Assembly (NCBI GenBank): GCA_025922875.1 | Contig: JAICGZ010000024.1 | Span: 1 to 34,187, forward strand | Length of the DNA stretch: 34,187 bases | DNA from: Pyrinomonadaceae bacterium | GTDB lineage: Bacteria > Acidobacteriota > Blastocatellia > Pyrinomonadales > Pyrinomonadaceae | Direction of reading: 5' to 3' | Shown here: piece by piece, positions 7,131 through 14,838 of the stretch | How the letters are laid out: each line of letters starts with the position of its first letter | Position numbering within the stretch: the stretch's first letter is position 1 | Position numbers and translations under genes: made by a program | Notes under the pieces: model-generated | What the model was told of the DNA's origin: nothing | Seen by the model: only the letters and a program-made list of their open reading frames with translations | Databases searched by the model: none

Positions 7131-7816
7131 TCAAAGCCATCTTCTTCGATTTCAACGGCGTCATCATCGACGACGAAACCATTCAAATGAAGGCCTACCA
7201 GCAGGTGTTGAGCGGCCATGAGATCGATCTGAGGGAAGAGTGGTATTTCGACTCGCTGGGTATGGATGACAAGACATTCGTTAAGGCGATGTTCGAACGC
7301 GCTAAGAAACCTCTGACTGATCCAGTCCTTGAGACAGTGATGGGGGCGAAGACCGATTTGCACCGGCAGATGATCGAGGACGAGCTCCCTTTCTTTCCTG
7401 GCGTGCTCACATTTCTCAAAGCAACGTCCCGTCACTTTCAACTGGGTCTGGTGAGCATGGCAAACCAGGCTGAGATTGGTTACGTATTTCAGCGAGCAAA
7501 CCTGACGCCGCTTTTTTCTGTCATCGTAACTGCGGAAGACGCGTCGATGTGTAAGCCTGCGCCCGAGTGTTATCTCGCGGGGCTGACGAAGCTGAATGAG
7601 AAACGACAGCGCGAACGTCAACTTCCGCTGCTTGCGTCTGAGTGTTTGGCAATTGAGGATTCACCTCCCGGCATTGAATCTGCGCGAGCGGCAGGGATGC
7701 GCACGCTGGGTGTTACGAATACCGTTTCTGAAGAGGCATTGCGCGCGGCGGGGGCGGATGTGGTGACGAAGAGTCTTGCTGACTGGACGGTTGGTGCGGT
7801 TAAGGGGTTGTATTAG
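7127..7816 (+). CDS. HAD-family hydrolase, beta-phosphoglucomutase-like subfamily
   Basis: 229 aa. HAD core with motif I FFDFNGVIIDD (nucleophile Asp8), motif II Ser in GLVSMA, motif III Lys in CKPAPECYL and motif IV IEDSPPGIESARAAGM. The helical cap between motifs I and II gives the beta-PGM/phosphatase subclass. Odd point: motif I reads DxN instead of DxD, so the usual second Asp (general acid/base) is Asn10. Activity could be reduced or altered. It is coupled to the preceding gene by an ATGA overlap. Substrate unknown; a sugar phosphate or similar phosphomonoester is a family-based guess. Confidence 0.88.
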   Translation: MIKAIFFDFNGVIIDDETIQMKAYQQVLSGHEIDLREEWYFDSLGMDDKTFVKAMFERAKKPLTDPVLETVMGAKTDLHRQMIEDELPFFPGVLTFLKATSRHFQLGLVSMANQAEIGYVFQRANLTPLFSVIVTAEDASMCKPAPECYLAGLTKLNEKRQRERQLPLLASECLAIEDSPPGIESARAAGMRTLGVTNTVSEEALRAAGADVVTKSLADWTVGAVKGLY

Positions 7817-7859
7817 ACAGGATTTACAAGATTTTTCAAGATGAACAGGTAATCCTGTC
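7816..7859. repeat. GACAGGATT palindrome
   Basis: GACAGGATT (7816-7824) pairs with AATCCTGTC (7851-7859). The interior has AAGATT/TTTTTCAAGATG-like imperfect copies. It starts on the last base of the HAD gene stop codon and ends 10 bp before the permease ATG. It belongs to the aggattnacaggatt-type dispersed repeats. Confidence 0.6.
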
Positions 7860-7869
7860 GAAGTGCTTT

Positions 7870-9306
7870 ATGAGCTTTTTCGATATCCTTCATCTCGCGT
7901 TACGAAATCTGCGGCAGGCAAAGCTGCGCGCGATCCTGACGACTATGGGTGTGATCGTCGGCGTCGCAGTGATCGTGACGATGGTGTCGTTCGGACTTGG
8001 CCTGCAAAGCAACATGCTCGAACGGTTCAAAGCGCTCGACCTCTTCAACGAAATCCAGGTCTTCGGCCAGGGACTCAGCAGTCTTGCCGGAATGGAGCGC
8101 CCGGGGGCGAGAGACGAAGGCGAAAGACGCCTGAGGTCCAGAAGAGCGACTCGCATTCTCGACGACGCGGGTGTCAAAGAGATCGCAGCAGTTCCCGGTG
8201 TCGCCTATGTAGAACCGAGCGTCAACTTCCCCGCTTACGTTCGCTCTAACGGCAAACTGTTGACGCAGTATGTCGGCGGCGCAAACATTCCCAACGCAGC
8301 CACCCGTTTTCAGCACTTCGCCGCCGGCAGGATGATCTCCGCTCCAACAGCCGATGAAGCAGTTGTTTCGGAACGCTTTATTCGTGACTTTGGTTATGAG
8401 AAACCTGCCGACGCAATCGGCAAAACACTCGAATTGCTTGCACCTCCAGGCGAGAAAGACGACGCCGAGGAGGAGGAAGAAACGCCCAATTTCTTCGGCA
8501 TCCCGCTGGACGATCCTGGTTTTGACGAATTGAGTGCAGTTGAGACTCGAACGTTTCGTATCGTGGGCGTCCTCGGCACGATCAAGGAAGGCGCGGGGCA
8601 GGGTGGTCTGCGCGGTTTAATGCCGAGCGCCGGCATTTACGTTCCACTGGCGATGGCCCACTCATGGACCACTCAACATCGTGGACCGCTGGGCCAGGTG
8701 GCGCTCGCGTTGGCTCGACAAGGAGGTAACCTTGGGGCAGGCCAGACGGAAGGTTACGAAGTAGCGGTGGTGCGCGTAGCCGATCCCGCCCAACTCACCG
8801 AAGTGCGAGCAAAGATCACTGAACTGGGCTTCGGCAGCTTTTCGATCGTGGATGAGATCGATCAAATTCGGACTGTGTTTCTGATCATCGATTCGGTGCT
8901 GGGCTTGCTCGGCGGCATTTCATTGCTCGTAGCGTCATTCGGGATCGCGAACACGATGATCATGTCGATACTCGAACGCACGCGCGAGATCGGCATCATG
9001 AAAGCGATTGGGGCCGAGGATCGCGAGATCAAACTCATTTTCTTTGTTGAAGCGGCGGTGATTGGAGTCGTTGGTGGAGTTGTCGGAGTGCTTGTAGCGT
9101 GGGGAATTGACGGGCTCGCGAACCGCCTGGCTTATCGATTCATACTCAAGCCACAAGGCGCATCGTTTATCGATTTCTTCGACCTGCCGCCTTACCTTTG
9201 GTTGGGAGCGATCGTGTTCGCGTTGATGGTCTCGATCCTCGCGGCGCTCTATCCTGCATCACGCGCGGCGCGCATCGATCCTGTGCGCGCCCTGCGACAC
9301 GATTGA
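7870..9306 (+). CDS. ABC transporter permease, MacB/FtsX type
   Basis: 478 aa. One N-terminal membrane helix (about 22-45: AILTTMGVIVGVAVIVTMVS), a long periplasmic MacB_PCD-like domain, then three C-terminal helices (about 335-365, 390-415, 440-465) forming the FtsX domain, with ERTREIGIMKAIGA and the closing PASRAARIDPVRALRHD. It is the likely partner of the ATPase at 5558-6232. The periplasmic part carries a strongly acidic insert around residues 195-215 (runs of Glu and Asp) beside a Gly-rich stretch. A palindromic repeat fills the spacer upstream, and I see no good ribosome site. The export substrate is not evident. Confidence 0.92.
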   Translation: MSFFDILHLALRNLRQAKLRAILTTMGVIVGVAVIVTMVSFGLGLQSNMLERFKALDLFNEIQVFGQGLSSLAGMERPGARDEGERRLRSRRATRILDDAGVKEIAAVPGVAYVEPSVNFPAYVRSNGKLLTQYVGGANIPNAATRFQHFAAGRMISAPTADEAVVSERFIRDFGYEKPADAIGKTLELLAPPGEKDDAEEEEETPNFFGIPLDDPGFDELSAVETRTFRIVGVLGTIKEGAGQGGLRGLMPSAGIYVPLAMAHSWTTQHRGPLGQVALALARQGGNLGAGQTEGYEVAVVRVADPAQLTEVRAKITELGFGSFSIVDEIDQIRTVFLIIDSVLGLLGGISLLVASFGIANTMIMSILERTREIGIMKAIGAEDREIKLIFFVEAAVIGVVGGVVGVLVAWGIDGLANRLAYRFILKPQGASFIDFFDLPPYLWLGAIVFALMVSILAALYPASRAARIDPVRALRHD

Positions 9307-9327
9307 TTTTTGCGCGAAACTCTTTGT

Positions 9328-9894
9328 TTAACTACTCAACGCCGTCCCGCAGCGATTACAAAACCGGGCGGAGAGATCTTTTTGCCCGACCCCGCATGAT
9401 GGACAGTTGCGGCCAACCTTTAAATTAGCACCACACGACGAACAGAAATCAGACCAGCCGATGTTCGCTGCGCCGCACGTGCCGCAACGACCCGGCATCG
9501 GAGGAACGTAGCCCCCCGCTTTGCGCGCGATGTGATCTTCGATTATCTTCCACGCGTCTTCCGTAAGTTTGTATTGCCAGTAAGCACCGAGGGCCGCGAG
9601 TGCGAGCAGCGGCGCAAAGACGATGGCTCCAACCGCGGCCACGGCGGCTTTGTCAAACCACTTCTGCATTCCGATCTCCACACGCGTGCCGCCAGTCTCC
9701 GGTGTGATCTTGATCGTGAGCGCTGAGGAGAGTCCGGTCAGATCTCGTAACGTGGTGGACTTTCGCGCCTGAACGATGCTGGTGGTTGAAACCTGAAACA
9801 CCTGTACTTCATATTCGCGGTCGAAAAGACCTCGCAGTTCCGCGCTCAGGCTGGGAATGTCGGCTTCTACACCGGGATAGTATCTACTGTCCAT
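9328..9894 (-). CDS. membrane protein with C-terminal double zinc ribbon
   Basis: 188 aa on the minus strand. Residues 1-78 form an alpha/beta domain without a family I can name. One or two hydrophobic segments span about 83-107 (AAVAAVGAIVFAPLLALAAL). The C-terminus has two zinc ribbons: Cys137/140/151/154 and Cys164/167/179/182. The ribbons are expected in the cytoplasm. It converges with the ABC permease (22 bp apart) and diverges from the M28 peptidase. Such double-ribbon tails often bind protein partners or nucleic acid; no specific role can be assigned. Confidence 0.82.
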   Translation of the reverse strand: MDSRYYPGVEADIPSLSAELRGLFDREYEVQVFQVSTTSIVQARKSTTLRDLTGLSSALTIKITPETGGTRVEIGMQKWFDKAAVAAVGAIVFAPLLALAALGAYWQYKLTEDAWKIIEDHIARKAGGYVPPMPGRCGTCGAANIGWSDFCSSCGANLKVGRNCPSCGVGQKDLSARFCNRCGTALSS

Positions 9895-9952
9895 TTAGTT
9901 AACTTCCTTTCGCTGCGGACTCGCGTTCATTGTACGCAGTCACAATACCAAT

Positions 9953-12073
9953 ATGAAAACTATTCTGACTATCCTGCTATTCGTCACGTTCCTGCTGCCC
10001 TTGCCGGTTGCGCTTTCGCAAACCTCGGCAATCGATGGATTCAGTGCGGATCGAATAGCAGCGCAACGTCGCTGGGAAGAACAGTTCCGAGCCGTTCCCA
10101 ATCCGCAGTCCGCGCGCGAACACTTGCGACGTCTAACACTCCACCCGCACATCGCCGGTACAAAAGAAGACTACGACACCGCCGTATACGTTCGTGATCA
10201 GTTGCGCAGTTATGGTCTGAACGCGGAGTTGAAGGAGTATGAGGTCTGGCTCAACTACCCAAACACGCCGAGCGTGCTGGAGTTGATAACTAAGCGCCGG
10301 CAGAAATTGAATGTTCACGAGGCGGTCGTGCCCAGCGATCCATCGTCGTCACATCCGAAGATCACTCCACTCTTCAATGGCTACAGTCCGAGCGGTGATG
10401 TAACTGCACCGGTCGTTTACGCAAATTACGGCTTGCCGGACGACTACGAGGATTTGAAAAAAGCCGGCGTCGACGTCAAAGGCAAGATCGTGATCGTGCG
10501 TTATGGCAACTCGTTTCGCGGAGTGAAAGCTAAAGTCGCTGAAGATCAGGGCGCCATCGGTTGCATCATTTACTCCGATCCAGCCGACGACGGTTACATG
10601 CAGGGTGATGTTTATCCGAAAGGACCATGGCGCCCGGTTGCGTCAGGCCAACGCGGTTCAGTTCAGTATCTGTTTGATTATCCCGGCGATCCTTTGACGC
10701 CCGGAAGACCTGCAATTCAGGGCGTGCCTCGTTTGAAGCCGGAAGAGGCGACTGACCTCACGCGTATACCAGTGCAGCCAATCGCCTATGACGTCGCGAA
10801 AACCATCCTTTCGCAACTGAAAGGACCGGTACGACCGAGAGGCTTCCAGGGTGGCTTACCGTTTCCATATCACCTCGGTGGCACTAACGACGTTAAAGTC
10901 CGTCTCAAAACGGACATGGATTACAAACTGCGAACGATCTGGAACGTCGTCGCCCGCATCGATGGAAACGAAGAGAAGGATCGTTGGGTGATTCTTGGTA
11001 ACCACCGGGACGCGTGGGTATTTGGTGCAGTCGATCCAAACAGCGGCTCGTCCGCAATGCTGGAAGTGGGTCGCGGTTTTGGACAGTTATTGAAAGCAGG
11101 CTGGAAGCCGCGGCGCACGATCATTTTTTGCAGTTGGGACGCGGAGGAATATGGCCTCGTCGGTTCCGTTGAGTGGGCCGAAGAACTCGCCACGGAGTTG
11201 AAAGAGAAGGCGGTCGCGTATCTGAATCTCGATGCAGCCGTTTCAGGCGTGCACTTTGGCGCTTCGTCAGTGCCGTCACTTTGGAAACTGATGCGCGCAG
11301 TCACGCGCGACGTCAAAGATCCGAAGACGGGAAAGACCGTCTACCAACAGTGGCAGGATCGAGCGCGTGAAACTGCTTCAGAAGAAGAAGGGAGCACAGG
11401 CGGCGAAGCGCGCATCGGGGCGCTCGGTTCCGGATCAGACTACACACCTTTTCTGCAGCATCTCGGAATCGCATCGACTGACATGGGCTTCGGCGGCTCT
11501 TACGGTGTTTACCATTCCGCTTACGATTCGTTCCACTGGATGGACCAGTTTGGCGATCCGGGCTTTCGTTATCACGTCGCGGCCGCACAGGTCTGGGGCA
11601 CGCTTGCGATGCGTTTAGCGGACGCTGACGGTTTGTCGTTCGATTACACGGACTATGCAGGTCAGGTACGAGAGTATTTCAGCGAGGCGTTGAGGCTCGC
11701 GCGTATTCGGAATCTCGCGGGTTCGTTGAACGATAAAGCAATGACTGAAGCACTTGACGACTTTGCGAAAGAAGCGGAAAGAGTTGAGCAGAACCGGCAG
11801 GATGCGATTCGAAGTTCTGATCGCTCGAAGCTCGCGAAGATCAACGACGCGTTGGTCCAGGCGGAACGGCAGTTCATCGATCCAAGAGGCTTGCGTGGGC
11901 GCGCCTGGTACAAGCACCAGATCTACGCGCCGGGCTTCTATACCGGCTATGCGGCGCAGCCGCTGACTGATTTCAGCCAGGCGCTCGATGATCGTAATTC
12001 GGCTGTTGCGAAGGAGTCTCTGGAGAGAATCGTTGAAGCAATCAAGCGCGCCACGAAGACATTAAAACAGTAA
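9953..12073 (+). CDS. exported M28 peptidase, glutamate carboxypeptidase II (PSMA) type
   Basis: 706 aa, matching GCPII-like proteins. A signal peptide (1-24, ending PVALSQT) directs export. In order: N-terminal part, PA (protease-associated) insert around 170-260, M28 zinc peptidase domain and a C-terminal TfR-dimer-like helical domain (about 590-706). Zinc ligands and catalytic residues appear in NHRDAWVFGAVDPNSGSS (His351, Asp361), DAEEYGLVGS (Glu pair near 398-399), NLDAAVSG and VYHSAYDSFHWM. It probably trims C-terminal or dipeptide residues in the periplasm or outside the cell. It is a stand-alone gene whose TAA stop is the first triplet of a palindromic repeat. Confidence 0.93.
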   Translation: MKTILTILLFVTFLLPLPVALSQTSAIDGFSADRIAAQRRWEEQFRAVPNPQSAREHLRRLTLHPHIAGTKEDYDTAVYVRDQLRSYGLNAELKEYEVWLNYPNTPSVLELITKRRQKLNVHEAVVPSDPSSSHPKITPLFNGYSPSGDVTAPVVYANYGLPDDYEDLKKAGVDVKGKIVIVRYGNSFRGVKAKVAEDQGAIGCIIYSDPADDGYMQGDVYPKGPWRPVASGQRGSVQYLFDYPGDPLTPGRPAIQGVPRLKPEEATDLTRIPVQPIAYDVAKTILSQLKGPVRPRGFQGGLPFPYHLGGTNDVKVRLKTDMDYKLRTIWNVVARIDGNEEKDRWVILGNHRDAWVFGAVDPNSGSSAMLEVGRGFGQLLKAGWKPRRTIIFCSWDAEEYGLVGSVEWAEELATELKEKAVAYLNLDAAVSGVHFGASSVPSLWKLMRAVTRDVKDPKTGKTVYQQWQDRARETASEEEGSTGGEARIGALGSGSDYTPFLQHLGIASTDMGFGGSYGVYHSAYDSFHWMDQFGDPGFRYHVAAAQVWGTLAMRLADADGLSFDYTDYAGQVREYFSEALRLARIRNLAGSLNDKAMTEALDDFAKEAERVEQNRQDAIRSSDRSKLAKINDALVQAERQFIDPRGLRGRAWYKHQIYAPGFYTGYAAQPLTDFSQALDDRNSAVAKESLERIVEAIKRATKTLKQ

Positions 12074-12126
12074 CCACGGATGACACGGATTTGATCCGGA
12101 TTTTTCATCCGTTTTATCGGTGGTTA
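12071..12126. repeat. CCACGGAT palindrome shared by two convergent gene ends
   Basis: TAACCACGGAT (12071-12081) pairs with ATCGGTGGTTA (12116-12126) with one mismatch. Inner copies ACACGGAT and CATCCG also pair. The left end supplies the TAA of the M28 gene and the right end supplies the TAA (read on minus) of the 12124-12669 gene. It shares ATCCGGATTTTTCATC with the repeat at 25911-25945. Confidence 0.75.
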
Positions 12127-12669
12127 ATTCTTCTTGGCTTTCTTTTCCGCTTCGGCTGGGAGCTTGGTTGCGGCTTCGAGGATCGATTGAGCGTCTTCGT
12201 TCAGCAGCTCAAAGCTCGCGATCTCCGCATCGCTCTTTGCCTCGACACTAAGCGGCTTCAACTGGCTCATAATCGAATTCACCGCCTGCGCCAGCTTCCG
12301 CAGTGATTTCGGAATCAGCGGATTTCGTTCGTCCCGCGCACTGACGTCGTCGATGTTAGTGATCGCCTCATCGAGGATGCGCGCAATGTCTGATACGAGC
12401 TCCGCGCGAGAACCCGTCGGCAGTTCACCCCAACGTTCCGAATCCTTCTTCAACTGCTTCGCGTTTCCCGCGGCTGACCCATTGATGACCATCAAGCGAC
12501 GTTCGGTGGCTTTGATGAAAACGTCGATACGCTTATCGAGCACCTGGGCTTCCTTCACCAGGTCGACTTCCTGTGGCGTGAGATGATCTCGCGATTGCAG
12601 CGTCGAGGCCTGGGAAACGAAGCTCGATCCAAGCACCAGCAGTACCAGCAGGAAGATTCGGGGCATCAT
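12124..12669 (-). CDS. exported hypothetical protein, 181 aa
   Basis: Signal peptide at residues 1-22 (MMPRIFLLVLLVLGSSFVSQA). The mature part is almost wholly alpha-helical and charged, with repeated Asp/Glu/Lys pairs and an AEAEKKAKKN tail, suggesting a helical bundle or coiled coil. There is no cysteine in the mature chain and no catalytic motif that I can see. Its start overlaps the end of the preceding gene (12666) by 4 bases, so it is the third gene of the minus-strand exported cluster. Function unknown; a periplasmic partner of the TPR protein is a context-based guess. Confidence 0.72.
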   Translation of the reverse strand: MMPRIFLLVLLVLGSSFVSQASTLQSRDHLTPQEVDLVKEAQVLDKRIDVFIKATERRLMVINGSAAGNAKQLKKDSERWGELPTGSRAELVSDIARILDEAITNIDDVSARDERNPLIPKSLRKLAQAVNSIMSQLKPLSVEAKSDAEIASFELLNEDAQSILEAATKLPAEAEKKAKKN

Positions 12670-13256
12670 GGTCGCTTATCCTTCTCTTTCGGTTTCTCGT
12701 TGCTCTTCTTCTGTGGGTCGCGCACGACGGTGTGACCGTAGAACGAATTCAGCGCTTCAGTTCTGCCTTCGCGGGCGTAGTCTTCTACTTTTTTGATCCA
12801 GACGGCAAACTCGAGTGGCGTAGTGCGGCGCATCGACGTCAAACGTGGGCCATGAGCACGTAGCGCCAACTCGAGACGTTTATAAAGATCGCGCGTCTTG
12901 TTGCTGTCGCGTTTGAAGGTACTCAGAAAAGCCAGCGCGTTCTCAATCAAGGCGTGATACATGCCGACTTCCGCGGAAGCTGCTTCATAGTTTTCACGCG
13001 CCGTGTGATCTTCGGCCCGGCCGAGGTGGGCGGCGGCATATTCGATTGTGAGGCGCAGTCGCTTTGAAGAGTCGTTGGCGTGCCGTTCAAGCTCGTCACG
13101 CTCTTCTTTAACGATCAACTTGAACGGCGGCGGCGCAGTGAGCGGCGTCGGTTGCGGTTGTGCTTCCTGAGCGCAGACTGCCGGCACAAACACGAACACA
13201 AAGGCATAGAAAACCAGAAAAGTGTTCCACAACTTATTTGTGCTTCTTTGTGCCAT
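12666..13256 (-). CDS. exported hypothetical protein, 196 aa
   Basis: Signal peptide about 1-30 (LWNTFLVFYAFVFVFVPAVC ending AQEAQ), then a Pro/Thr-rich stretch and a helical domain with many Arg, Glu and His residues, closing in a Lys/Glu-rich tail (KKSNEKPKEKDKRP). No known family recognised. It lies 2 bp after the TPR gene and overlaps the 181-aa gene by 4 bases, so the three are translated together. The first 75 coding bases coincide with a CACAAAG-type palindrome (13183-13254), so the signal peptide seems to be encoded by a repeat. Confidence 0.72.
   Translation of the reverse strand: MAQRSTNKLWNTFLVFYAFVFVFVPAVCAQEAQPQPTPLTAPPPFKLIVKEERDELERHANDSSKRLRLTIEYAAAHLGRAEDHTARENYEAASAEVGMYHALIENALAFLSTFKRDSNKTRDLYKRLELALRAHGPRLTSMRRTTPLEFAVWIKKVEDYAREGRTEALNSFYGHTVVRDPQKKSNEKPKEKDKRP
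13183..13254. repeat. CACAAAG-family palindrome inside a coding start
   Basis: GGCACAAACACGAACACAAA (13183-13202) pairs imperfectly with TTTGTGCTTCTTTGTGCC (13237-13254), the best match being the outer GGCACAAA/TTTGTGCC and inner CACAAA/TTTGTG. The right arm overlaps the ATG (CAT on plus, 13254-13256) of the minus-strand 196-aa gene. Arm sequence matches the intergenic members at 19977-20140 and 28361-28443. Confidence 0.6.
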
Positions 13257-13258
13257 GT

Positions 13259-14710
13259 TCAGGGCTTCTTCTTCGCGCCTTCTCCTAACTGAATTTGCCT
13301 GCGAAGTGTCGGTAATCGCAGCTTGACTTTATCGATCTCGAGCTGATTTGTCTTTGCATCCGCTACGGCAAGAAACTTCTCATACGATGCGAGTGCTTCC
13401 GGATATTCTCCAAGATAATCGTGCGACGTGGCAATGAAATAATGAGCTATAACCGCCTCGGGTTTGGTCGTTAAGATCCATTGATACTCCGGAATAGCGT
13501 CCTGGTATCGCTTCGACTCATACAACGCGGTCGCGAGGTTCGCGCGCGCCGCATAATTTTCCGGAGTGGACCTCACTACCTGTCGCAGGACGAATGCGGC
13601 CTGTTCAAAACGCCGGGCTTGGACCAGCGCCGCCCCGTATCCGAGCGCGTATTCGGGAGCGTCCGGCTGAATCTCTGATGCCTTTTTATAGAATTCCAGC
13701 GATCGAGCCGGATCGTCAGTACGGTAGGATGCACCGAGGCGACCGAGCAGCATTGCGTTGCCAGGGTTCTTCTCGAGTAGTTTTTCGAGCGCCTTGCGAG
13801 CTATAGCCGCGTCAGAACTGTTTGCCGCTTCGATCTCTTCAGGTGTTCCGATTACGCCGGCGACACTGTTGCCCGTTTTTTGTTGGACTTCAAGTCCCGC
13901 GGACTTCGCCACCGCAAGTGCCTCATCTGCTTTGCCTGCTTGTTGCAGAACGTAAGCGAGACGTGACGCCACGAGTTTATCCGCTGGCTTCAGTTTCGCT
14001 GCGGCTTTTAAATCTGTAATGGCTGCTTCGAAGTTTTTCTCATCGGTGAATAGATCCGCGCGCTCCAAAAGCGCAGCCAGATTTTCAGGTTCCTCCGCGA
14101 GCACGCGATCGAGGGCTGCTTTAGCGGCGACCTTATTGCCATTGGCTTTCTCGGCGATTGCGAGACCAATCCACGCCGATGCAGGTGCTTCCGCGATTGC
14201 CGTTGCTCGTTTCGCGAGTTCCAGTGCTTCCTTCGGGTCGCCGGCGCGAAGCCGAATTTCAGCGAGCATTCGCAAGGCGACACCGTCTTTGTTATCGGTA
14301 ACAAGAGCTTGCCGGAAGAGTTGCTCAGCTTCTTTGTCACGATTCTGGCGCATCAAGACTGCGCCGAGTGCAGAGTAGGGAAGTGACCAGTTCTTTTTGT
14401 AAGAGATCGCGAGACGAAACGCCGCTTCGGCTTCGGGCAAACGTCCGAGTGAGGCGAGGGCATTGCCGCGCTGAAATTCAGCTTCAGGAAACTCGGGCTT
14501 GACCTTCAAAGCTTGTTCATAGAAGCCGATTGCTTTTTCGAGTTCACCGCGTGCGTGTGCGCTTTGTCCGCGTTCGAACAATCTGACCGGATCGGTGGCG
14601 CTGTCGCCAAAAGCCTCTTCTGTTTGCGCGAATGCGCCTGCGCACAACAAGATCAGAGTCGTCGCCGCGAGCAGAAGTCTCTTCCAGATTGAGGTGTTCA
14701 GTTCAGACAT
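13259..14710 (-). CDS. exported TPR-repeat protein, 483 aa
   Basis: Signal peptide (about 1-28, LLLAATTLILLCAGAFAQT), then a long array of tetratricopeptide repeats from about residue 40 to 470. Typical units include ALKVKPEFPEAEFQRGNALA, AISYKKNWSLPYSALGAVL and ASEIQPDAPEYALGYGAALV. No enzymatic domain is visible, so it is probably a periplasmic or outer-membrane-associated scaffold. It is first gene of a minus-strand trio of exported proteins and diverges from larE across a palindromic repeat. A GGAGG lies at 14723-14727 on the plus strand, not on the coding strand, so it is not a ribosome site for this gene. Confidence 0.9.
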   Translation of the reverse strand: MSELNTSIWKRLLLAATTLILLCAGAFAQTEEAFGDSATDPVRLFERGQSAHARGELEKAIGFYEQALKVKPEFPEAEFQRGNALASLGRLPEAEAAFRLAISYKKNWSLPYSALGAVLMRQNRDKEAEQLFRQALVTDNKDGVALRMLAEIRLRAGDPKEALELAKRATAIAEAPASAWIGLAIAEKANGNKVAAKAALDRVLAEEPENLAALLERADLFTDEKNFEAAITDLKAAAKLKPADKLVASRLAYVLQQAGKADEALAVAKSAGLEVQQKTGNSVAGVIGTPEEIEAANSSDAAIARKALEKLLEKNPGNAMLLGRLGASYRTDDPARSLEFYKKASEIQPDAPEYALGYGAALVQARRFEQAAFVLRQVVRSTPENYAARANLATALYESKRYQDAIPEYQWILTTKPEAVIAHYFIATSHDYLGEYPEALASYEKFLAVADAKTNQLEIDKVKLRLPTLRRQIQLGEGAKKKP

Positions 14711-14737
14711 GAAGAACGATCCGGGGAGGTTGAAATG

Positions 14738-14789
14738 TTAGCACGGATTACACGGATAATCAGGCGCGATCCGCGTAATCAGTGGCTGA
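14738..14789. repeat. CACGGATTACACGGAT palindrome between divergent genes
   Basis: TTAGCACGGATTACACGGAT (14738-14757) pairs with ATCCGCGTAATCAGTGGCTGA (14769-14789), with a few mismatches. It lies between the divergent TPR and larE genes, so it cannot be a 3' terminator for either. It also contains a GTG (14782) that opens a spurious N-terminal extension of larE. Confidence 0.65.
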
Positions 14790-14838
14790 GATGCTGGTTG
14801 CGCCGTTGTTGATGCATAAGCTACCATGCGTTATTCCA

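Noticed and set aside
7013-7621. 202-aa minus-strand frame opposite the DUF1003 and HAD genes
   Set aside because: Spans two clear plus-strand genes and shows no conserved motif.
14782-14838. GTG-initiated N-terminal extension of larE
   Set aside because: The GTG and following codons lie in or just after a palindromic repeat; family similarity begins at ATG 14839.
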